From Bog-473 sp049513455 (GTDB lineage: Bacteria; Actinomycetota; Acidimicrobiia; Acidimicrobiales; RAAP-2), in contig JBEKWB010000001.1 in assembly GCA_049513455.1 (NCBI GenBank), positions 71,668 through 135,667 on the forward strand: DNA of 64,000 nt, given 5' to 3'. The notes beneath the pieces were generated by a model, which was not told the origin of the DNA, ran no database searches, and saw only the letters and a program-made list of their open reading frames with translations. A program made the position numbers and the translations under genes. This document shows positions 57,361 to 64,000 of the stretch, piece by piece. Position 1 is the stretch's first letter. Every line of letters begins with the position of its first letter.

Positions 57361-59022
57361 CTAGGCCTCGAAGACCGGGCTGACCGAGCCCTGGGGCGCC
57401 GGCAGGGCCGGTCCCAGGCGGGCCCGATCGATGCGCCACGAGGCGGTCCACGTCCCCAGCGGGAGGAGGACGACGCCCCAGAGCACGAAGACGGCGGCCA
57501 CCATGGCAAACGGATTGGTGGCCACGAGTTGATTGAGGAGTGACGCCCCGCCCGTCAGGCCGATGAAGGGCGCCACGATCGACAGACCGAGGACCAAGGC
57601 CCGCAACCGGCCCGTGACCACCGGGGCCATCAAGATGATGCCCCAGGTCAGGTACCAGGGCTGCACCACCGGGCCGAGGAGGACGAAGGCCAGGGCGGTG
57701 ACCCCCAGGGCGGTCAGGGTGCCCAACTGCTCCTTGTGCCGTAGGCAGTAGCCGGCGATCGCCGTGGCCGCCATGAGCCCGAGCAGCCGGGTGACGGTCA
57801 ACACCCCTCCGAGGCCCACCCCGATGTGAAGGACGTGGAGCGTTCCGCTGATGACGAGCCCGACGGCGGTGGCCGGGGCCATCCACGAGCGGACGGCGTC
57901 GGGCGTGCCCAGGTTGGCGATCCACCCCCAGCCCAGCCCTGACACCTCGGAGAGCACGGCCATCACCGCCAAGGAGATGGCGCCGCCCTTGGCCAGGGGC
58001 CGGATACGCCGGCGCCATTCCACGCCGGGTCCGGCCCAGTCCCAGGCGATGTAGACGATACCGATGGCGGCGGGCACCTTGATCGCCGTGGCCAACGCAC
58101 ACAAGACGATCCCGACCACGGGGTGCCGGTGCTTGGCCGCCGTGATCCCGGCCAGGAGGAGCCCGAGCATGATCGTGTCGTTGTGCGCGCCGCCGATCAG
58201 GGCCAACAGCGTCAGGGGGTTCAGCAGCGCCAGGGTGAACGCCGCGCCCGGGTCACGCCCGTAGGCCCGGGCCAGCTTCGGGATGCAAAAGGCGATGAGG
58301 GCCACGCCGGCCACCGACATCAGGCGCAGCAGCAAGACGGTGACCAGCGCATTGTGGCCGCTCAGGGAGGCCGCCGACCCGGCCAGCATCAGGAAGAACG
58401 GTCCGTAGGGGGCGGGGGTGTTCAACCACAGGCCGTCCACACCGGTCACGAACGGGCCCGAGCCGATGGTCCCCGGTCCGTAGTTGTACGGGTTGATGTG
58501 GTGACTCATCATTTCGCCCTGGGCGGCGTAGGAGAACACGTCGCGGCTGAAGAGCGGGGCGACCACGAGCAGGGGGGCGATCCACAGCGCCAACATGGCG
58601 GCCAGGGTCCGGATGGGGGCCCCGGGGCGGTGCCGCAGGGTCTGGACCAGCCCGAACCAGACCCTGATGAACAGGATCATGCCGCCGTAGACGGCGACGA
58701 CCCCGGGGAGCAGCAAGAAGTTGCTCGAACCGTTCCCCTCCCCGAAGAACCACATGCCGGGCGCCTCGAACTTGAAGGGCGAACTGGGAAGGGATGCGCC
58801 GACGCAGATCGACAGGATGGCGATGAAGCCCAGGAGGGCGGGGCGCCGGAGGAACCGCCAGTCGTCGGGGGCGCCGTTCTGTGCCTCGACCCGCTCCGAG
58901 ACCACCAGGCCGGGCGTGAGCCGGATGCGGGCTCCGTCGACGATCATCGACAAGCGCTGGAGTCGGGACTGGACACGGTCCATCAATTCGGGTCCAGAGC
59001 TGCTCCTCGCTTCTTGGTCCAC
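57361..59022 (-). CDS. Polyprenol-phosphomannose-dependent alpha-1,6-mannosyltransferase-like integral membrane protein (MptB type)
   Basis: 553 residues with about 13 hydrophobic segments. GT-C features include the acidic loop after the first transmembrane segments (APLFSRDVFSYAAQGEMMSH, then INPYNYGP), LNPLTLLALIGGAHNDTIML and VVQPWYLTWGIILMAPV. These match actinobacterial MptA/MptB-type enzymes, which use polyprenyl-phosphate-mannose at the outer membrane leaflet to extend mannan. A polar N-terminus of about 50 residues precedes the membrane part. GTG start at 59022; exact acceptor unknown. Confidence 0.82.
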   Translation of the reverse strand: MDQEARSSSGPELMDRVQSRLQRLSMIVDGARIRLTPGLVVSERVEAQNGAPDDWRFLRRPALLGFIAILSICVGASLPSSPFKFEAPGMWFFGEGNGSSNFLLLPGVVAVYGGMILFIRVWFGLVQTLRHRPGAPIRTLAAMLALWIAPLLVVAPLFSRDVFSYAAQGEMMSHHINPYNYGPGTIGSGPFVTGVDGLWLNTPAPYGPFFLMLAGSAASLSGHNALVTVLLLRLMSVAGVALIAFCIPKLARAYGRDPGAAFTLALLNPLTLLALIGGAHNDTIMLGLLLAGITAAKHRHPVVGIVLCALATAIKVPAAIGIVYIAWDWAGPGVEWRRRIRPLAKGGAISLAVMAVLSEVSGLGWGWIANLGTPDAVRSWMAPATAVGLVISGTLHVLHIGVGLGGVLTVTRLLGLMAATAIAGYCLRHKEQLGTLTALGVTALAFVLLGPVVQPWYLTWGIILMAPVVTGRLRALVLGLSIVAPFIGLTGGASLLNQLVATNPFAMVAAVFVLWGVVLLPLGTWTASWRIDRARLGPALPAPQGSVSPVFEA

Positions 59023-59181
59023 TGGAGTTTCAGTCTCGCTTCTTCAAAGTCCGTGCCCGCCCACCCGACGTGCGGAGAATGGCGACCTGGCTGAGCAGCT
59101 CCTGCAACTATCCCGAAACCTCATTGTAATGACAAACCGGGCGCTGGCAAGGGCACTGCCCAGGCATTGTGCTTCTCTGCG

Positions 59182-59264
59182 TGGGCCGGGGAGGATTCGA
59201 ACCTCCGTAGGCGTCAACCGACAGGTTTACAGCCTGTTTCCTTTGGCCACTCGGACACCGACCC
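59182..59264 (-). tRNA. tRNA-Tyr (GTA anticodon)
   Basis: 83 nt, class II with long variable arm. Acceptor GGGTCGG pairs with CCGGCCC (one G-U), anticodon loop CTGTAAA, T-arm GGAGGTTCGAATCCTCC, discriminator A, CCA not encoded. Confidence 0.95.
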
Positions 59265-59329
59265 GCAGTTTTGGAGGTTAGCCGGGTCGGGGACCCCGAT
59301 GGGAACCCTGGTCGGCGGCACCCGGCCGA

Positions 59330-59335
59330 TACGCT
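59330..59335 (+). promoter_or_regulatory. Putative -10 box of a leaderless transcript (yajQ)
   Basis: TACGCT, 6 bases, then ATG 59342. Confidence 0.45.
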
Positions 59336-59341
59336 GACGCC

Positions 59342-59830
59342 ATGCCCACCTTCGACATCGTCTCTGAAGTCGACATGCAAGAAGTCCGCAACGCAGTCGA
59401 TCAGGCCAACCGGGAGGCCGCCACCCGCTTTGACTTCAAGAACACCGATTCGGCGATCGAGATCGGGGACGACGAGCTCGTGCTCCGCTCCTCCACCGAG
59501 GATCGTCTGCGCGCCCTCCACCAGGTGCTCGACGAGAAGCTGGTCAAGCGCCAGGTCTCCCTCAAGGCGTTCGAGGACGGCAAGGTCGAAGAGGCCCAGA
59601 AGGGGACGGCACGCCAGAAGATCGCCATACGGGCCGGCATCTCGTCGGACCACGCCAAACGGCTGAACAAATTCATCAAGGAGTTGGGTCTCAAGGGAGT
59701 GTCGTCGCAGACCCAGGGGGACCAGCTGCGGGTGACCGGCAAGAAGCGGGACGACCTCCAAGAGGTGATCAGCGCCTGCAAGGGCGAGGACTTCGGCATC
59801 CCCCTGCAGTTCGACAACTTCCGGGACTGA
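59342..59830 (+). CDS. yajQ: YajQ family cyclic-di-GMP-binding protein (DUF520)
   Basis: 162 residues: MPTFDIVSEVDMQEVRNAVD, NREAATRFDFKNTDSAIEIG, GTARQKIAIRAGISSDHAKR and QGDQLRVTGKKRDDLQEVIS, the two tandem ferredoxin-like units of the family. Members bind c-di-GMP or nucleotides in some proteobacteria; the role in actinobacteria is unclear. Confidence 0.95.
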   Translation: MPTFDIVSEVDMQEVRNAVDQANREAATRFDFKNTDSAIEIGDDELVLRSSTEDRLRALHQVLDEKLVKRQVSLKAFEDGKVEEAQKGTARQKIAIRAGISSDHAKRLNKFIKELGLKGVSSQTQGDQLRVTGKKRDDLQEVISACKGEDFGIPLQFDNFRD

Positions 59831-59863
59831 CGCGGGACGCGGGCCGGAGGGCTCCAGGTGCGG

Positions 59864-60379
59864 CTAGTGGACGCCGGAGCTCTCGATTGACTCTTCCGCG
59901 GTGAGGTGCTCGTCGAACTCTTCCAGCTCGACCTTGAAGAGGCGGTTGAAGACGAGGAGCTTGACCACCCAGAAGACGGCGAAGGAGACGACGTTGGCCA
60001 CCAGGACCAAGACGGTGAGCTCGAGGTGGCCCAGCTTGAAGTGCTGGCCGGTGTGGCGGGCCAGTGACGCCCCGATGATCGAGAAGGCAATGCCCAGCGC
60101 CGCCATGACCCAGAACGGCAGGACCTCCTTGACGAAGTGCGACCGCCCGCTCTTCCCCCACGCCCACCGACGGTTCAGCCAGTAGGAGGGGAACGTCGCC
60201 ACCGCATTGCCGAAAATGGTGCTCGGCACCTCGGTCCACAGTTTGGCCACTCCGTAGACGATCACAATGACGATGGTGGAGACCGCGGTGGAGATGATCG
60301 AGACCATCGTGTAACGGAAGATCTTCCGGCCCTCGTGGGTGTGCAGCCAGTGATAGAAGGTGCGCAGCCGGGAAAGCAC
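59864..60379 (-). CDS. GtrA family membrane protein
   Basis: 171 residues with four hydrophobic segments (FRYTMVSIISTAVSTIVIVI, TIFGNAVATFPSYWLNRRWA, VMAALGIAFSIIGASLA, LTVLVLVANVVSFAVFWVVK). The P-S-Y-W-L-N-R-R-W-x-W box is the GtrA family signature. Such proteins are thought to flip or position polyprenyl-linked sugars and could serve the mannosyltransferase encoded nearby. Acidic C-terminal tail. GTG start; TAGTCT lies six bases upstream. Confidence 0.9.
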   Translation of the reverse strand: MLSRLRTFYHWLHTHEGRKIFRYTMVSIISTAVSTIVIVIVYGVAKLWTEVPSTIFGNAVATFPSYWLNRRWAWGKSGRSHFVKEVLPFWVMAALGIAFSIIGASLARHTGQHFKLGHLELTVLVLVANVVSFAVFWVVKLLVFNRLFKVELEEFDEHLTAEESIESSGVH

Positions 60380-60385
60380 GGGGAA

Positions 60386-60391
60386 AGACTA
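60386..60391 (-). promoter_or_regulatory. Putative -10 box of a leaderless transcript (GtrA)
   Basis: Minus-strand TAGTCT, 6 bases, then GTG 60379; the same hexamer and spacing as the alpha/beta hydrolase gene. Confidence 0.45.
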
Positions 60392-60422
60392 GCCGTGGAA
60401 GCGGCGGCGACCCTGGCGAGGC

Positions 60423-61637
60423 CTATGCGGGGGCGATGACCAGCGCGTTGGCCCGGGCTACCTCGCCCAACCAGTAGGCGCTGGGCTTGGGCCGCCGCTC
60501 GAAGGTCCGGGGGGCCACCCCCACAATGCCGAACTTGGGCCCGTAGCCCAAATGCCACTCGAAGTTGTCCAGGAGGCTCCAGACGAAGTACCCCCGCAGG
60601 TCGATGCCCTCGACCACGCAGCGGTGCGCGCTCTGGATGGCTTCGCCGAGGAAGGAGATCCGCTCGGCGTCGTCGTCGGTGGCGATCCCGTTCTCGGTGA
60701 CGACGATCGGGCGGGCACTCACCGCGGCGGCCCGGCGCACGGTGTGCTCCACCGCCTGGGGCCAGCGCTCGTCCCCCATCTGGGTCACCGCCACGGTGGG
60801 GTCGTTCCCGGCCAGCCCGTGCGGGCCGAAGTGCATGCGGGTGTAGCACTGGACGCCGACGAAGTCGTCGTCGCCGGTGGCCCGCAGAAAGATGTTCTCC
60901 AGCATCTCCTCGGCCGCATCCCGCAGCGCCTCACCACCCTCGTCGGCGGTGATCTCGGCCATCGACAGCGTCAACCCCACGGGGAAGTCCCCGGGTCCGG
61001 ACCGCAACGCGTCGACCGCCAGGCGGTGGGCCCGCACCATGGACTCGTTGACGGCGGCGTACCGGATGAAGTCGTTCTTCACACCCGGCGGGTACTGCCC
61101 CTGGAAGTATCCCATCACGGCCACCACGTTGGGCTCGTTGATCGTGCAGGCCCACCCGATCAGATCCCCCAGGTGCGCCGCCGCCCGCGTCACGTACCGC
61201 GCGAAGCAGTCCGGTGCATCGGGCGCTTCCCAGCCCCCCCGGGCGGCCAACCACAAGGGTGTGGTGAAGTGGTGGAAGGTGACGACCGGCCGGATCCCCC
61301 TACCCACGCACGCGGCGCAGATGCGCCGGTAGTGCTCGAGCGCGGCATGGGAGAACTCCCCTTCGGCCGGTTCGATCCGGCTCCATTCGAGCGAGAAGCG
61401 GTAGGCCGACAGGCCGAGCTCGCCCACCAGGTCCACGTCCTCGCGCCAGCGGGTGTACGAATCGCAGGCATCGCCGCTCGGCGCCACGGTGCCCGAATCG
61501 GGGTTGTGCTCCCAGGCCCACCAGTCGTTGTTGACGTTGCCGCCCTCGATCTGGTGCGCCGCGGTGGCCACGCCCCAGGTGAACCCGTCGGGGAACACCA
61601 GGCGCTCGGGCCCGGCCCTTTCCCCGTCGGTCGCCAT
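60423..61637 (-). CDS. Glycoside hydrolase family 1, beta-glucosidase-like
   Basis: 404 residues from ATG 61637. N-terminus FPDGFTWGVATAAHQIEGGN, SYTRWREDVDLVGELGLSAY, acid/base Glu in TINEPN, nucleophile Glu in PIVVTENGIATDDD, aglycone loop GYFVWSLLDNFEWHLGYGPK, end of barrel RRPKPSAYWLGEVA. No signal peptide, so cytoplasmic. It is somewhat shorter than the usual 440-480. ATG 61679 is possible but the TACCCT box eight bases before 61637 favours the shorter form. Confidence 0.93.
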   Translation of the reverse strand: MATDGERAGPERLVFPDGFTWGVATAAHQIEGGNVNNDWWAWEHNPDSGTVAPSGDACDSYTRWREDVDLVGELGLSAYRFSLEWSRIEPAEGEFSHAALEHYRRICAACVGRGIRPVVTFHHFTTPLWLAARGGWEAPDAPDCFARYVTRAAAHLGDLIGWACTINEPNVVAVMGYFQGQYPPGVKNDFIRYAAVNESMVRAHRLAVDALRSGPGDFPVGLTLSMAEITADEGGEALRDAAEEMLENIFLRATGDDDFVGVQCYTRMHFGPHGLAGNDPTVAVTQMGDERWPQAVEHTVRRAAAVSARPIVVTENGIATDDDAERISFLGEAIQSAHRCVVEGIDLRGYFVWSLLDNFEWHLGYGPKFGIVGVAPRTFERRPKPSAYWLGEVARANALVIAPA

Positions 61638-61645
61638 AGCGCCGC

Positions 61646-61651
61646 AGGGTA
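61646..61651 (-). promoter_or_regulatory. Putative -10 box of a leaderless transcript (beta-glucosidase)
   Basis: Minus-strand TACCCT, 8 bases, then ATG 61637. Confidence 0.45.
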
Positions 61652-61709
61652 GCGGGCCCGTCGCCGGACCGCTCGCCACGGGTGCGGCGGTCGCCTGCGA
61701 TCATGGGGC

Positions 61710-62556
61710 ATGAGCGCTTCTCTCGAGTTCCTCGTCACCCTGCTCGATCTCGAGCCGATTGAGGTGAACATCTTCCGGGGCATTCAGCCCCACGAGGAGC
61801 GCCAGCGTGTCTTCGGTGGCCAGGTGGCCGCTCAGGCCCTGATCGCGGCCGGCCGCACCGTCGAGCACGGGCGGATCCATTCGCTGCATTCGTACTTCCT
61901 GCGTCCCGGCGACCCCCAGGTCCCGATCCTCTACGAGGTCGACCGGATCCGCGACGGCAGATCGTTCACCACCCGGCGGGTGGTGGCCATTCAGCACGGG
62001 CGGGCCATCTTCAACATGTCGGCGTCGTTCCACGACCACGAGGTGGGCCTGGAGCACCAGCTCCCCATGCCCGAGGTCCCGGACCCCGAGTCCTTGCCCA
62101 CTCTCTTCGAACGCCTCCAACCCTGGCGGGAGGAGGTGGTCGACTGGTTCGACCGGCCGCACCCGATCGACCAGCGCTACATCGGTGATCTCCTCTGGCA
62201 TCGCAAGGGGGCCGGCGAGCCGTATCAGAGGCTGTGGCTCCGGGCCGACGGCGACCTGCCCGACGACCCGTTGCTGCACGCCGCCATCGCGGCCTACGCC
62301 TCGGACATGTCGCTCTTCGACACCATTTTGGCCCCCCACGACGTGCGGTGGGACGACGCCAACTTCATGGGCGCGAGCCTCGACCACTGCATGTGGTTCC
62401 ACCGCCCGTTCCGGGCGGACGAGTGGCTGCTCTATGACGCCGATTCGCCCGTGGCGGCGGCCGGCCGGGGGCTGGCCCGTGGCTTCTTGTTCGAACGGTC
62501 GGGCACGCTCTGCGTCTCGATCGTCCAGGAGGGTCTGGCCCGCCTGATCGAGCCCC

Positions 62557-62570
<14 letters not shown>
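61710..62570 (+). CDS. tesB: Acyl-CoA thioesterase II (TesB)
   Basis: 286 residues, double hot-dog. NIFRGIQPHEERQRVFGGQV, HSLHSYFLRPGDPQVPILYE, RDGRSFTTRRVVAIQHGRAI; second half SLDHCMWFHRPFRADEWLLY with catalytic Asp, and C-terminal SIVQEGLARLIEP with catalytic Gln. Hydrolyses medium and long acyl-CoAs. The last 14 bases overlap convergently with the citrate synthase gene. Confidence 0.94.
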
Positions 62571-63831
<1,261 letters not shown>

Positions 63832-63870
63832 GTGAGCGACCCCTCCAGTTCCTGATTGGGTTCGAAGGCG

Positions 63871-63876
63871 ATCCTA
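63871..63876 (-). promoter_or_regulatory. Putative -10 box for gltA
   Basis: Minus-strand TAGGAT about 40 bases before the GTG, leaving room for the Shine-Dalgarno sequence. No good -35 element. Confidence 0.35.
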
Positions 63877-63947
63877 TGACCCCAAGTGGGCCGCGGTCGA
63901 GACGGCCCCCCACCGGGGTCTCAGGGAGCGGCCCGAGGCCTCTCTGA

Positions 63948-64000
63948 TCAGGTGCTCGGGGAGATCTGGAGTCCCTCTTCGAAGGTCGTACCGGCCGCGA
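63948..64000 (-). CDS. Possible 3' end of an unidentified gene (partial)
   Basis: The minus-strand frame entering from the right edge reads AAGTTFEEGLQISPST and stops at TGA 63950-63948. Sixteen residues with GC3-biased codons are consistent with a real C-terminus but too few to identify. The rest of 63832-64000 shows only the gltA upstream region. Confidence 0.25.
   Translation of the reverse strand, partial: AAGTTFEEGLQISPST

Overview
This is a high-GC, strongly coding bacterial chromosome segment with no sign of mobile DNA, phage or CRISPR. Gene content and order point to an actinobacterium, most likely class Acidimicrobiia. The pointers are a GC3-biased code, many GTG/TTG starts, Zn-binding S14/L36/S4, an actinobacterial acyl-CoA carboxylase with an epsilon-like partner, an MptB-type mannosyltransferase, a DUF4031 gene, and the order tRNA-Thr, tRNA-Met, rpmG, tRNA-Trp, secE, nusG, rplK, rplA. 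The class-level placement is inference; no rRNA gene is present.

Region 1 (1-31 kb, all minus strand, transcribed leftward from about 31.05 kb): the str operon (rpsL, rpsG, fusA, tuf, rpsJ) runs into the S10 operon (rplC, D, W, B, rpsS, rplV, rpsC, rplP, rpmC, rpsQ), the spc operon (rplN, X, E, rpsN, rpsH, rplF, R, rpsE, rpmD, rplO, secY, adk, map) and the alpha operon (infA, rpmJ, rpsM, K, D, rpoA, rplQ, truA). These are followed by rplM-rpsI, then glmM, glmS, acpS, nnr, alr, a uracil-DNA glycosylase, tsaE and tsaB (cut by the left edge). Most stops and starts touch or overlap. Good sigma70-type promoters lie before rpsL and before infA. Several ribosomal proteins (S17, L29, S3, L22, L4) carry long low-complexity, mostly acidic extensions; L29 has a His-Asp cluster followed by a poly-acidic tail.

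Region 2 (31-44 kb, both strands): a metabolic island between the str and rpoBC operons. It holds carboxyltransferase beta and epsilon-like subunits, a B12-dependent ethylmalonyl/methylmalonyl-CoA mutase, 3-hydroxybutyryl-CoA dehydrogenase, acetyl-CoA acetyltransferase, crotonyl-CoA carboxylase/reductase and an ethylmalonyl/methylmalonyl-CoA epimerase. Together these cover most of the acetyl-CoA to methylsuccinyl-CoA half of the ethylmalonyl-CoA pathway plus propionyl-CoA recycling. Interspersed are aspartate kinase, a SixA-like phosphatase, two peptidyl-prolyl isomerases, an S51-like protein lacking its nucleophile, a DUF4031 protein and an alpha/beta hydrolase.

Region 3 (44-57 kb, minus strand): rpoC, rpoB, rplL, rplJ, rplA, rplK, nusG, secE, tRNA-Trp, rpmG, tRNA-Met, tRNA-Thr. 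A strong terminator, two tandem promoters and a terminator-like hairpin lie between rplL and rpoB.

Region 4 (57-64 kb): GNAT acetyltransferase, MptB-like mannosyltransferase, tRNA-Tyr, YajQ, GtrA-family membrane protein, GH1 beta-glucosidase, TesB thioesterase and citrate synthase. Many metabolic genes in regions 2 and 4 lack a Shine-Dalgarno sequence and have a TAnnnT box 6-8 nt before the start codon, the pattern of leaderless mRNAs.
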